A stretch of DNA of 64,000 nt from positions 370,585-434,584 of the forward strand of contig JBFONU010000002.1 of assembly GCA_040779345.1 (NCBI GenBank), given 5' to 3'. This DNA is from Thalassotalea_H sp040779345. GTDB lineage: Bacteria > Pseudomonadota > Gammaproteobacteria > Enterobacterales > Alteromonadaceae. The first letter of the stretch is position 1. Each line of letters opens with the position of its first letter. Position numbers and translations under genes: made by a program. A model generated the notes under the pieces. It saw only the letters and a list, made by a program, of their open reading frames with translations, made no database searches and was not told the DNA's origin. Positions 25,185 through 34,822 of this stretch are shown in pieces.

Positions 25185-26595
25185 GCAATCAACACAGCAA
25201 ATCATTGAGAAAAAAGCTGAACATATCGCGATAAATGGTGCGGGTCCTGTTGGCGCCTTGCTAGCTGTGATGTTGGCTAAAAAGGGCTATCAAGTCGACT
25301 TATTTGAATCGCGTCCTGATTCACGAAAAACCAATATTTATCAGGGGAAGTCGATTAACTTAGCGCTGTCTGATCGTGGTTGGAAAGCGTTAAATGCGGT
25401 TGGTCTGGGTGAGGGAATTCGCCAAAAAGCGATCCCTATGTATTGCCGTGTTATGCATGATATACACGGAGAAATTACCAAACAACCTTATGGTCAAGAC
25501 GGTCAAGCGATTTGGTCGGTATCAAGATCGGGCATTAATGAGCAATTAATTGACCTTGCCGAGCAAGAAGAAACGGTTAATGTTCATTTTGGTCATCGTT
25601 TAACACAATTAAATTTTGATGATAAGACCGCGGTCTATTTGGATGACGATCATCAGCAGAAAATTCATCAAAGTGATCTGGTGTTTGGTGCTGATGGTGC
25701 TTTTTCTAAAGTGCGCCGCTTAATGCAAGAGCTGCCTAAAGAACGCATTAGCTATAGCCTAGATTATATGCAACAAAGCTATATGGAATTAACTATTTCT
25801 GCCAATGAAGATGGCAGTCATAAACTGGAAAAAAATGCGCTCCACATCTGGCCACGAAAAGACTTTATGCTGATCGCATTGCCTAATGTTGATGGCTCAT
25901 TTACCTGTACCTTATTTATGAATCATGACGGTGAACTATCGTTTAGCTCGTTAAATAATAAAGCAAAAGTCACTGATTTTTTTCAACAATACTTTACTGA
26001 TGCCTTGCCGCTTTTAGATGATCCCGTTAACGACTTTTTAAGTAAAACGCCCTCACCACTATGTTTGGTTCATATTTACCCTTGGTTGGTTAATGATAGC
26101 GTTGCGCTGATTGGTGATGCGGCACACGCTATGGTGCCTTTTTATGGTCAGGGGATGAATTGTGGGTTCGAAGATTGTCGAATTCTAGCTGAACTTGTAC
26201 ATGAACACGATCATCACTGGCCAACAGTGCTTGAGGCTTATCAGCAAGAGCGTAAGGCAAATGGTGATGCCATTATTGAATTGGCTAAACGAAATTTTGT
26301 TGAAATGAGTGATTTGTCAGGCGATGCCAATTTTTTACTGAGAAAAAAAATTGAAGCAAAATTTCATCAAATGCACCCTGAATTATGGATCCCTTTGTAT
26401 ACCATGGTGACCTTCTCCCCCGATATTCCTTATAAAGTTGCGCTAAGTGCTGGCGATATTCAAAAAGAAATTATGGATGAAATCATGCAACTACCCAATA
26501 TTGAGCAAGAGTGGCAACAAGGGCATGTTTATCAAAAATTACAGCAATTAGCGAAAGAAAAGCTAATTGCTAATCAGTCGGAGTTATTCTCATGA
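25177..26595 (+). CDS. kmo: Kynurenine 3-monooxygenase
   Basis: A 472-residue FAD-dependent aromatic hydroxylase that uses NADPH and oxygen to make 3-hydroxykynurenine. It has the FAD dinucleotide motif AINGAGPVGALLAVMLAKKG, the KSINLALSDRGWKAL segment typical of KMO, and VALIGDAAHAMVPFYGQGMN (GD motif). The C-terminal part resembles the membrane-anchoring tail of eukaryotic KMO but no obvious transmembrane helix is seen. It overlaps kynU by 8 bases and kynA by 4, so all three are probably co-translated. Confidence 0.96.
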   Translation: MNEQSTQQIIEKKAEHIAINGAGPVGALLAVMLAKKGYQVDLFESRPDSRKTNIYQGKSINLALSDRGWKALNAVGLGEGIRQKAIPMYCRVMHDIHGEITKQPYGQDGQAIWSVSRSGINEQLIDLAEQEETVNVHFGHRLTQLNFDDKTAVYLDDDHQQKIHQSDLVFGADGAFSKVRRLMQELPKERISYSLDYMQQSYMELTISANEDGSHKLEKNALHIWPRKDFMLIALPNVDGSFTCTLFMNHDGELSFSSLNNKAKVTDFFQQYFTDALPLLDDPVNDFLSKTPSPLCLVHIYPWLVNDSVALIGDAAHAMVPFYGQGMNCGFEDCRILAELVHEHDHHWPTVLEAYQQERKANGDAIIELAKRNFVEMSDLSGDANFLLRKKIEAKFHQMHPELWIPLYTMVTFSPDIPYKVALSAGDIQKEIMDEIMQLPNIEQEWQQGHVYQKLQQLAKEKLIANQSELFS

Positions 26596-27449
26596 GTTGT
26601 CCACATCAACCAAAGCCAGCAAATTATCGTGAAGTGGAAGATTCAATTCACACTGATTTTAAAGATGACATGTCTTACGGCGACTATTTATGCCTTGAAC
26701 AGGTGTTATCTGCTCAAAAACCGTTATCGGATCAGCATGATGAAATGCTTTTTATCACTATTCACCAAAGCAGTGAATTATGGTTAAAACTTGCGGGACA
26801 TGAACTTAGTGAAGCGATTAAAAATATTAAAGACGCGGATTTTGGTCATGCCTTTAAAGTGATCTCAAGAGTAAAACAAATTTTTAATCAGTTGACACAA
26901 TCGTGGAATATTTTATCTACATTAACGCCAGTAGATTACTTAAAGTTTCGCGACTCACTGGGGCATTCATCTGGCTTTCAATCACATGGCTATCGAAAAT
27001 TAGAGTTTTTATTGGGTAATAAAAACGCCAAATTATTAGACGTTCACCAGGCGGTTCCTGAGGTTTATCATGAACTGAAAGTAGTGCTTGAATCGCCGAG
27101 TTTGTATGACGAAGTAATTAAGCTCTTAGCAGAAAAAAACTTACTTGATGAAGACGAATTACTCAATCGAGATTTTTCAAAACCTTATCAGCAAAGTGAC
27201 ACTGTTTTACAAGCATGGCTGGCTGTTTATAAAGAGGCGGATAAATATTTTGAACTCTATGAATTGGCAGAAAAGTTGATTGATATTGAAGATGCTTTTC
27301 AACAATGGCGTTTTAAACACATGTACACGGTACAACGCATTATTGGTAATAAAATGGGGACAGGGGGTTCATCAGGGGTTAGCTTTTTGAAAAAAGCGTT
27401 AGATATTAGTTTTTTCCCGGAATTATTTGAGTTAAGAACGCATTTGTAA
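26592..27449 (+). CDS. kynA: Tryptophan 2,3-dioxygenase
   Basis: A 285-residue heme dioxygenase, all-helical and tetrameric in the family, that opens the indole ring of L-tryptophan to N-formylkynurenine. Substrate-pocket residues lie in ITIHQSSELWLKLAGHEL; the axial heme His is in FKHMYTVQRIIG, followed by the conserved GTGGSSGVSFLKKAL. It is the last gene of the operon although it catalyses the first step; it starts inside the kmo stop (ATGA). No terminator was found directly after it. Confidence 0.96.
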   Translation: MSCPHQPKPANYREVEDSIHTDFKDDMSYGDYLCLEQVLSAQKPLSDQHDEMLFITIHQSSELWLKLAGHELSEAIKNIKDADFGHAFKVISRVKQIFNQLTQSWNILSTLTPVDYLKFRDSLGHSSGFQSHGYRKLEFLLGNKNAKLLDVHQAVPEVYHELKVVLESPSLYDEVIKLLAEKNLLDEDELLNRDFSKPYQQSDTVLQAWLAVYKEADKYFELYELAEKLIDIEDAFQQWRFKHMYTVQRIIGNKMGTGGSSGVSFLKKALDISFFPELFELRTHL

Positions 27450-27613
27450 GTCCAAAATTTACCGTAAACTAATTAATGACTGAAATTATTTTGATACTTT
27501 TGTAATATTTATTGATATTCCATGACTAAATTAATATTAACAGTGTGTTAACATTGATAGCATGACAATATTCATAAAACAGTAAATAAACGGATTTTCA
27601 TGAGGAGTAGAAA

Positions 27614-29596
27614 GTGGTTTCGAAAAAATTTGTAGTGCGCAGCTTAATAGCAGCGAGTGTCTTTTCTTTAGTAGCTTGTGGTGGGGGTGGTTCAAGTAAA
27701 GTGAAAGTGACTCCACCAAATATTATTCCTGTGAATAACGTGGATCCGAGTATTACCCAAGTGGACGAAACGATATCTGTAGGTCAATCTACCGAGTTAC
27801 TTCTAGTAGCCCCAGATGATGATATTTCAAATGTTCTTTGGACTCAAATAGCCGGAGAGTCTGTCGAGTTTTATGCTAAGAATAGTAAAGTCATTGGTTT
27901 TACACCTTTGCAAGCTGGTGAATATTCATTCCAAGTCGCCTACACCGAGAATGGTTCAGCGGAAAAAACATTGACCTTGGATTTTACGGTTCAAAATGAA
28001 AAGTCGCTATTATCTGCCCGATTAGGTCATGCGGTTGCTGAGGGTAATGGCGTCTCATTAATTTCCTATAGCACGTTAAGTGATGATGGTAATCTCGTGG
28101 CTCGAGACTCTCTTCGTTGGGAACAAAAAGAAGGCGCTAGTGTTACTTTCACCGAAAGTAATACGGATGGTGAAGTCGCGGTATTTTTTGACGCGCCAAA
28201 CGTCGATAAAGATCAATTATTACAGTTTACGGTAAGTGGTACTGTAAATGGTGAAACCGTTTCAGATGATATCGCCATTTTGGTTGAAAACAGTGATATT
28301 GAGGTTGAAACAAATAACCAGCAAGCACCTTTTAATAATCGAATAGCTGATGTTTTTTTGTATAATCCTAATTCAGCAGCAGGTCAAAAATTAATTGATT
28401 GTGTGTATTCAAATAAAGCACGTTATTCTGCGTCTTGTACTTTTAATCAAACGCCTTTAATTGCTCATGTCTCAGAAACACCCAGTGTCGATGATATTAT
28501 GGATCGCGTGATTGTTTCTCATCAATGGATGGGTGATCAATTTAAAAAGTTTTTAGAAACGTATGACAATGAGCATAATGATTTTAAAAACTTATTAAGA
28601 GCAACAACCGCCATTGTGTTGTCTTATGACGTTCGTCCTTCATTTTATCACCCATATACTGGCGCGATTTATTTAGACCCGAGTGATTTGTGGGAAACTC
28701 CTGCACAGCGAGATACGATTAATCAAGCGCCTGACTATCGTGCAAGTTTTGGTAATGAATTACAATTTGAAATGCCATGGCGCTATGTTAAAAATAATGA
28801 ATACGCCAATTATTATTCTCCAATAAGTTTACGATTAGAGCGAGAACTGTCAGCGTCTTTATATGATTTTGCGGCACTGCTTTATCATGAATTAGCCCAT
28901 GCCAACGACTATTTTCCTAGTGAGAGCTGGAACACTGTTGTACGTGCTGATTCGTTATTAACTACGGTGAATAGTTTGTTTAATAACCAAGCCATTCAAT
29001 CTGACGCATTACAGCGTGCTTTACCATTGGATGACGGTTGGGCAACTGGAGAGCAAAATGAAATGACAAAGTTAGGTCAAGTTCGTTTTCAAAATCCAGA
29101 TCTGATCACCGAAGAGCAAAAAGCTTATACTAAGGAAGATGTCGCTAATTTGTTTAAAACAGAAGGTGCACCACAGTTTTATAGCTATAGTTCGACACGC
29201 GAAGATTACGCGATTTTATTCGACGGTTTTATGATGAAAGCACGTTATGGCATTCACCGTGATGTTGCCGTGAGTGATCAAAACTATAGTAGCGTTGCTT
29301 GGGGACAACGAGGTCGTGAAGGTGAGTCTTGGATCAAACCAAGAGTGCAATTTGTTGCGGAGCGTGTTTTACCAGAATTTACTGAGATCACAGAAGTGAT
29401 TGACAATTTACCTGCCCCTATTCCTTTTGATATTAATAAAACATGGAATGGTAATTTAGTGATGGCAGAACAAGCTCAACCCAGCAGTAAGAATAAAGCC
29501 GCTGGTACTTTAAAACATAATATCAAAAGAGATTCGCGTTTAATTCCTAAAGACGGAGAGGCTCGTCATGGAAGTGGTCGCAAATTTATTTATTAG
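27614..29596 (+). CDS. Lipoprotein with HExxH zincin motif, function unknown
   Basis: A 660-residue surface or periplasmic lipoprotein with lipobox SLVACGGGG. Residues about 40-230 look like two Ig/cadherin-like beta-sandwich repeats (VDETISVGQSTELLLVAPDD and a second copy around 140-220). The C-terminal half contains YHELAHANDYFP, an HExxH at residues 425-429, and a downstream REDYAILFDGFMMKARYG that could give a third zinc ligand, so it may be a metallopeptidase. The GTG start is supported by GAGGAG 6 bases upstream. It is probably a single gene followed by a terminator, and no partner is evident. I do not recognise a named family. Confidence 0.72.
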   Translation: MVSKKFVVRSLIAASVFSLVACGGGGSSKVKVTPPNIIPVNNVDPSITQVDETISVGQSTELLLVAPDDDISNVLWTQIAGESVEFYAKNSKVIGFTPLQAGEYSFQVAYTENGSAEKTLTLDFTVQNEKSLLSARLGHAVAEGNGVSLISYSTLSDDGNLVARDSLRWEQKEGASVTFTESNTDGEVAVFFDAPNVDKDQLLQFTVSGTVNGETVSDDIAILVENSDIEVETNNQQAPFNNRIADVFLYNPNSAAGQKLIDCVYSNKARYSASCTFNQTPLIAHVSETPSVDDIMDRVIVSHQWMGDQFKKFLETYDNEHNDFKNLLRATTAIVLSYDVRPSFYHPYTGAIYLDPSDLWETPAQRDTINQAPDYRASFGNELQFEMPWRYVKNNEYANYYSPISLRLERELSASLYDFAALLYHELAHANDYFPSESWNTVVRADSLLTTVNSLFNNQAIQSDALQRALPLDDGWATGEQNEMTKLGQVRFQNPDLITEEQKAYTKEDVANLFKTEGAPQFYSYSSTREDYAILFDGFMMKARYGIHRDVAVSDQNYSSVAWGQRGREGESWIKPRVQFVAERVLPEFTEITEVIDNLPAPIPFDINKTWNGNLVMAEQAQPSSKNKAAGTLKHNIKRDSRLIPKDGEARHGSGRKFIY

Positions 29597-29642
29597 TATT
29601 AGCGTACTTTTTAATTGATAACTTTTTTGTAATCATTAATAT

Positions 29643-29674
29643 AAACCCATTCAAATATTGAATGGGTTTTTTAT
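29643..29674 (+). terminator. Rho-independent terminator after the lipoprotein gene
   Basis: A 12-bp near-perfect stem (AAACCCATTCAA / TTGAATGGGTTT) is followed by a T run. It lies about 50 bp after the lipoprotein stop codon. Confidence 0.8.
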
Positions 29675-29757
29675 TTAAGCTAATAAGTTAATCGTTAGTT
29701 TTTATTAATTAAGCCATGCTAACTTACCTTTCGACTATATCGAATAGAGACATTTTT

Positions 29758-30684
29758 ATGGAAATAACAAGCAGTCAGTTATCCATTAGCCATCTTAAAA
29801 TGATTTGTCAGCTTGAGCGCTGTGAAACAGTTAAAGAGGCAGCTCAAGCATTGTTTATCACCCAGCCAGCACTAACCAATCGCATTCGTGAAGCAGAACG
29901 ACGCTTAAACACCTCGCTGTTTTATCGACGAGGACGAAAGATTATTATGTCTAATGCTGGTAAGCGTTTATTACAATCGGCGAGAAAAATTCTCGAAGAG
30001 CTTGCGCGCGCGGAACATGATATTTCTCGTTTAACCGATGGTATTGAACAGGTACTGAGGATAGGTTTACCTCATTATTCTTCATTCAAGTGGTTACCTG
30101 CTGTGATGAAAGGTTTTCATTTAAAACACCCTAATGTTGAGTTAGAAATTACCTCAGAAGCGGCCATTCAACCATTAAATGCGTTAATTAATCACGACGT
30201 TGATATCGCAATGATTTCGAGTGCTAATAATACGTTAGAGTTAGATGAAAAAAGTTATTGCTCAATTTGTTTAACACAAGACGAACTCGTGGCCTGTTTG
30301 TCAACAAAACATAAAAGTGTCGGAAAAAATTTTTTAACGGCAAAAGACTTTATTGAAGAAACTTATGTTACTAATTCAACAGTGCCAGAAAAAGATAGAG
30401 AATATGAATTATTTTTCAAACCCGAAGGTATTCTTCCCAAAAAGGTATTACAAGTCGGGTTTAATGATGCCATTGTTGAGTTGGTAAAAGCGAATATTGG
30501 TATTTCAATTTTTTCTCAACGGCAGTTGAGCCGTTACTCCAATGATGATGATATTGCTATCATTCCTTTAGGTGAAAATGGCCTTAAATTATATTGGCAT
30601 TTGGTGTACCTTAATCAGCCTAATATTATTGAGTCGGCAACGAGCTTTGTTGAATTATTGCAAGAAAAAATCGTTTATAAATAA
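29758..30684 (+). CDS. LysR-family transcriptional regulator
   Basis: A 308-residue LysR-type regulator. The N-terminal winged helix-turn-helix is in VKEAAQALFITQPALTNRIREAERRL and the C-terminal part is a periplasmic-binding-like effector domain. The effector domain start (LPHYSSFKWLPAVMKGF) is somewhat like MetR, but not enough to claim orthology. The ATG at 29758 with GAGA 7 bases upstream is preferred over the frame start at 29716. It lies 22 bp upstream of a GH20 gene in the same direction, so it may be co-transcribed with it; whether it also senses kynurenine-pathway metabolites is unknown. Confidence 0.87.
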   Translation: MEITSSQLSISHLKMICQLERCETVKEAAQALFITQPALTNRIREAERRLNTSLFYRRGRKIIMSNAGKRLLQSARKILEELARAEHDISRLTDGIEQVLRIGLPHYSSFKWLPAVMKGFHLKHPNVELEITSEAAIQPLNALINHDVDIAMISSANNTLELDEKSYCSICLTQDELVACLSTKHKSVGKNFLTAKDFIEETYVTNSTVPEKDREYELFFKPEGILPKKVLQVGFNDAIVELVKANIGISIFSQRQLSRYSNDDDIAIIPLGENGLKLYWHLVYLNQPNIIESATSFVELLQEKIVYK

Positions 30685-30705
30685 ATGCACTGATACAGAT
30701 ATATT

Positions 30706-33144
30706 ATGAAAAAATTTCTCCTGACAATTATATGGTTATTATTCAGTTGTTTTGCTGCTGAAACTATTGCTTCAAGTGATCAGCTACCGTTAATGCCTTA
30801 CCCTCAGTCGTTGCAGCAAAATCTTGGCGGTTATCCTCTAACAAAAAATATTTTACTAAACATTCGAGGCATGAGTGAGCGACGCCAGCAGTTTTTTCAA
30901 CAGCGTTTAAAAAAGCAACTAGATAAAGCAGGGTATCGCCTGAATTTACCACCTATATCCCAAAAAATAACCGAGTATCACTCGATAAACATTGTTGTTA
31001 ATCAGGGAGAGCAAGTCGAATTTTTATTACCCAGCCTTAATCAAAGTGAAAGTTATCAGTTAGTTATTCGTGACAAAGTTATCGACATTGTTGCTGAAAA
31101 TGATTTTGGCGCGATTCAGGGTATGGCGAGTTTATTGCAATTATTGTTAGCGCCTAATGCCGTGGCACAAAAGACTTTACCCCAAGTGAGCATAAACGAC
31201 TATCCTCGTTTCCCATGGCGAGGATTAATGATCGATAGTGTTAGGCATTATATTTCCATTAACGCCATCAAACGACAACTTGATGGTATGGCAGCAGCTA
31301 AATTAAATGTTTTTCATTGGCATTTAACCGATGATCAAGGCTGGCGTTTTGAATCTAAATCATACCCAAAATTACATCAATTAGCTGCTGATGGTCAGTA
31401 TTATACTCAGCAGGAAATTAAAGAGATCGTTGATTATGCTAGTCTTTTAGGCATACGAGTTGTGCCTGAGTTTGATGTGCCAGGTCACGCTTCCGCAATT
31501 GCTGTGGCTTATCCTGAATTAATTACCACGCAAAAAATGGCAAGTGAACAATACCAAATGGAAGATCATTGGGGAGTCTTTGAACCTTTACTCGACCCAA
31601 GTAACCCTGACGTTTATCTGTTTATCGAAAAAATTGTCTCTGAATTTTCTGAGGTATTTCCCGATCAATATTTTCATATCGGCGGTGACGAAGTTAACCC
31701 TAAGCAATGGGAGGGTAGTGTTAAAGTTCAGCAGTTTATGCAAGAAAATAATTTAAAAGACAGCCAAGCGTTACACGTTTTTTTTAATCAACAAGTCCAA
31801 CAGATTTTAGCCAAACATCAGAAAAAAATGATGGGCTGGGATGAAATTTATCACCCTGATTTACCTAAAAATATTATGGTTCAGTCGTGGCGAGGAATGG
31901 ATTCATTAAGCCAGATAGCGGCAAATGATTATCAAGGAATACTATCGACAGGCTTTTATATTGATCAACCTCAAGCTAGTGCTTATCACTATCAAAATGA
32001 GCCGATTCTTTATCAAGCAACATCTCCGGTTGTGTTAACCGAAGAGGATAAAGTCACGGCATGGCAGTTTTCAATGCCAAGGTTAAAAGGCAGTGCTGTT
32101 GAGGGGACTTTGGTCCTTGTTAATCGTCATAACTACCTTATTCATGCTTATGTTAAATTTAATAATAATTATTATAAAAAAGTGAAACTTGATAGGCAGT
32201 TAACTTTTAATCAAGAGCAGATCAACTTTTTAATCAATACATGGATGGGGCCGACACGCGGAGAGTTTAATCTTGCAGAGCCAACAGCACTCAGTGGCCG
32301 CATGCTAATCGGTAATACTCATTACGATGTCTCGGGACAACAAAAAGAGATGTTTGATTACTCAAGTGTGCAGCTAGCTCCTCACCTGTCAACAGAGCAA
32401 GAAAAAAATATCTTAGGAGGCGAAGCGACTTTATGGACCGAGATGGTTACTGAGAAAAACATCGATAGACGAATTTGGCCTCGACTATTTGCGATTGCCG
32501 AGCGATTTTGGTCTGCTAAGTCGATCACCAATATAGACAGCATGTACCAACGCTTGTTACAGATAAATGATTATGCCGAAATAATAGGCCTACAGCATAA
32601 GAGCCAGCAGCTTCTTGGTGTAAAAGGCTTGGTTTTTCCCCATACAGACATTACCCCATTGAATATATTGGCTCAACAATTAGAGCCGGCACATTATTAC
32701 ACTAGGCACCATTTAAACTATCAACGAGACCTTTATCATCAAAATGCACCGTTAAATCGTTTTGTTGATTATTTACCTGTTGAAAGTCTGACATTGGTTA
32801 AACTGCAACAGCAACTTAGCCTGTTTAAAAATGGCGATAACTCAGGCTTGCAGGCTATCGTTAATAAAATGAGGGCTTGGCATTATCATTATGAAAGTGC
32901 GTTAGCGATCAGTAAGAAAAACCCAAAACTCTCAGATCTCGTGGTCATTATCGATGATGCTAGAAAAATTAATACCATAGGACTGACAATTGCACAAAGC
33001 TGTTTAGCCGGAGTGAAAATTCGTCGAGCGGAAACAAAACGTATTCAAAATACCTTAGCTCAAATTCATAGTAACGTAAGAGATATCTCAATATCCTCTG
33101 GGCTATTTGTTGAAAAGTTATTAGAAGTCTGTCGAAAACAATAA
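30706..33144 (+). CDS. GH20 beta-N-acetylhexosaminidase (second)
   Basis: An 812-residue secreted hexosaminidase with a signal peptide, a GH20b domain (about 30-155) and a TIM-barrel catalytic domain (WRGLMIDSVRHYISINAIKR, FHWHLTDDQGWRFE). The catalytic pair is Asp328-Glu329 in HIGGDEVNP. Between the barrel segments STGFYIDQP and ILGGEATLWTEMV there is an insertion of roughly 130 residues, and a C-terminal helical region of about 200 residues follows; neither is part of the basic GH20 fold. It would remove terminal GlcNAc or GalNAc from glycans in the periplasm or outside. It lies away from the main amino-sugar cluster and next to a LysR regulator. Confidence 0.9.
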   Translation: MKKFLLTIIWLLFSCFAAETIASSDQLPLMPYPQSLQQNLGGYPLTKNILLNIRGMSERRQQFFQQRLKKQLDKAGYRLNLPPISQKITEYHSINIVVNQGEQVEFLLPSLNQSESYQLVIRDKVIDIVAENDFGAIQGMASLLQLLLAPNAVAQKTLPQVSINDYPRFPWRGLMIDSVRHYISINAIKRQLDGMAAAKLNVFHWHLTDDQGWRFESKSYPKLHQLAADGQYYTQQEIKEIVDYASLLGIRVVPEFDVPGHASAIAVAYPELITTQKMASEQYQMEDHWGVFEPLLDPSNPDVYLFIEKIVSEFSEVFPDQYFHIGGDEVNPKQWEGSVKVQQFMQENNLKDSQALHVFFNQQVQQILAKHQKKMMGWDEIYHPDLPKNIMVQSWRGMDSLSQIAANDYQGILSTGFYIDQPQASAYHYQNEPILYQATSPVVLTEEDKVTAWQFSMPRLKGSAVEGTLVLVNRHNYLIHAYVKFNNNYYKKVKLDRQLTFNQEQINFLINTWMGPTRGEFNLAEPTALSGRMLIGNTHYDVSGQQKEMFDYSSVQLAPHLSTEQEKNILGGEATLWTEMVTEKNIDRRIWPRLFAIAERFWSAKSITNIDSMYQRLLQINDYAEIIGLQHKSQQLLGVKGLVFPHTDITPLNILAQQLEPAHYYTRHHLNYQRDLYHQNAPLNRFVDYLPVESLTLVKLQQQLSLFKNGDNSGLQAIVNKMRAWHYHYESALAISKKNPKLSDLVVIIDDARKINTIGLTIAQSCLAGVKIRRAETKRIQNTLAQIHSNVRDISISSGLFVEKLLEVCRKQ

Positions 33145-33319
33145 ATTTCTATTAATTAAAATTATCGGTGTCAAAAAAATTTACACTTTGATATTGTTCA
33201 ATAAGATGTCTCTATATAACTCATTGTATTTAAGTGGTAATTTTTGGTTGGTGTGTTTTTTGCTTTTGCCTTTTGTGTATTAAAAGATTTAATAGACACT
33301 ACATAAAAGGAACTTATAG

Positions 33320-34114
33320 ATGAAAAAATCATCTCAAATAATATTTACTCTCTTTACCTTATCATTGGCTCACTTTTCAACGTCGGCTTCAATAATTCCA
33401 ACAGGATTAACAGTGACTGGCTCCATTGAATTGGGCCATGGTGTAGCAATTACACCAGGAACTACCCAGAGCGATACCATTTTTTCCGGTAATAATAATG
33501 GCTTTATATCCAACTTAGCTGTAACTGGAGATACAACAACAGATATAACTTTCACAAACACCAATGACGCACTAGGATTTAATACTAATATTTCATCTAC
33601 AAGCGTGGCAAATAACACTCTAGCTTATGATTTTGGTATGCAACTTGACAATACGCATGCTACTGATTCATTTCTTGTGAGTTTTAGCTTTGATTATTAT
33701 CATCTTGTTAGTGCTTTTGTGACCGGCTATTCAAGATCAAATATCAGTCTTTTTGATAGTGATGGCGAGTTTGCCTTTTCTGATAGGAAATCGGATGTCG
33801 ATTATGGAAATTCAATTGATGGTGTTAATACCAATAACTTTGGTGGTGTTCTTGAAGACGCAGGTGTTTTTAACTTTTCTTATACCGTTTTAGCTGGAGA
33901 GACAATTAATTTTAATGGTTTTGCTGAAGCATTTTTTGGTTTTTCAGGTGGTCATAATATTATTGAGCAACAATCAACGGGTATATTATCGATCAGTGAT
34001 ATTCGACAAATTAAAATAGGACAGCCACCTGTGGATATACCTGAACCCTCCTCGTTAATTGTGTTTTTAACATTATTAACATTCTTTATGCGTATTCAAT
34101 CTAAAAGGATTTAA
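33320..34114 (+). CDS. PEP-CTERM sorting-signal protein
   Basis: A 264-residue exported protein with signal peptide (ending about STSAS) and a C-terminal PEP-CTERM signal: DIPEPSSLIVFLTLLTFFM followed by RIQSKRI. Such tails are cut by an exosortase and the proteins are tied to exopolysaccharide production. The middle part is beta-rich, Ser/Thr/Asn-rich and low in Cys, as usual for surface proteins; it has no other recognised domain. It is the first of three genes spaced by 3 bp each (tail-collar protein, Sel1 protein). No exosortase gene was seen in the window, but exopolysaccharide genes lie at 56-61 kb. Confidence 0.8.
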   Translation: MKKSSQIIFTLFTLSLAHFSTSASIIPTGLTVTGSIELGHGVAITPGTTQSDTIFSGNNNGFISNLAVTGDTTTDITFTNTNDALGFNTNISSTSVANNTLAYDFGMQLDNTHATDSFLVSFSFDYYHLVSAFVTGYSRSNISLFDSDGEFAFSDRKSDVDYGNSIDGVNTNNFGGVLEDAGVFNFSYTVLAGETINFNGFAEAFFGFSGGHNIIEQQSTGILSISDIRQIKIGQPPVDIPEPSSLIVFLTLLTFFMRIQSKRI

Positions 34115-34117
34115 CAT

Positions 34118-34819
34118 ATGAAAAACGTATTTAAAAAAATAGCCCTGCCTTTAGCTTTATTGCCTAGCTTGTTTGTAGGAAATAGTGCCTTAGCATGTGG
34201 TGGCAATGATTCGATGATGGGAACAATGTGTGTTTTTGCCGGGAATTTTGCCCCGCGAGATTATTCTTTAGCGCAAGGTCAGTTATTATCAATCAGCTCA
34301 AATCAAGCATTGTTTTCGCTTTTGGGCAATACATATGGAGGAGATGGTAGAAGTACATTTGCTTTACCTGACACCCGTGGTAGAGCATTAATTGGTGCAG
34401 GTAATGGGCCGGGGCTATCTCGTTATTATTTAGGTGCTAAAGGTGGAGTTGAAAAAGTTACTTTAAAGGTAACTCAAATGCCGTCTCATAACCACACTGC
34501 TCATACTACAGTAAATAACGATGTTACTGTTGGAGGTGTTGCAAATTTAAATTCAGTAAACGCTTCGGCTTCCAGTGTAGACCCTACAAGTAATGCACTT
34601 GCGATCAGTGATAATCGCCAAAACATATATAGTTCCACTGCACCTAGTGTTGCCATGCACTCTGATTCAATTACCTTGAATTTAACCGGGCAAGTTAATT
34701 CAACTGTTAATACGACGGTAAACAATAATGGTAACTCTCAAAGCCATGAAAATAGAGCGCCATATATTGCCGTTAATTGGATTATTACGGTACAGGGGCT
34801 TTACCCTTCTAGGCAATAA
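34118..34819 (+). CDS. Secreted phage-tail-collar domain protein (Mdp-like)
   Basis: A 233-residue protein with a clear signal peptide (ALLPSLFVGNSALA) followed by a Tail_Collar domain (PF07484 type): FAGNFAPRDYSLAQGQLLSI, LFSLLGNTYGGDGRSTFALP and DTRGRALIGAGNGPG are the family hallmarks. The C-terminal half is Asn/Thr/Val-rich with NHTAHTTVNNDVTV-type strands, as in tail-fibre or microcystin-dependent proteins, and ends with NRAPYIAVNWIITVQG. Similar proteins occur outside phages in surface or secretion contexts. No phage genes are nearby and the signal peptide argues for a host-encoded extracellular protein. It begins 3 bp after the PEP-CTERM gene. Confidence 0.82.
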   Translation: MKNVFKKIALPLALLPSLFVGNSALACGGNDSMMGTMCVFAGNFAPRDYSLAQGQLLSISSNQALFSLLGNTYGGDGRSTFALPDTRGRALIGAGNGPGLSRYYLGAKGGVEKVTLKVTQMPSHNHTAHTTVNNDVTVGGVANLNSVNASASSVDPTSNALAISDNRQNIYSSTAPSVAMHSDSITLNLTGQVNSTVNTTVNNNGNSQSHENRAPYIAVNWIITVQGLYPSRQ

Positions 34820-34822
34820 ATA

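Noticed and set aside
29758..30684. LysR regulator as MetR
   Set aside because: Only a short similarity at the effector-domain start is seen and no methionine gene is nearby.
33370..33618. An antisense open frame in the PEP-CTERM gene
   Set aside because: It has no start signals or domain; the + strand frame has a signal peptide and a sorting tail.
34118..34819. Tail-collar protein as a prophage remnant
   Set aside because: It has a signal peptide, sits in a tight unit with two exported host-type proteins, and no phage genes, integrase or att sites are near.
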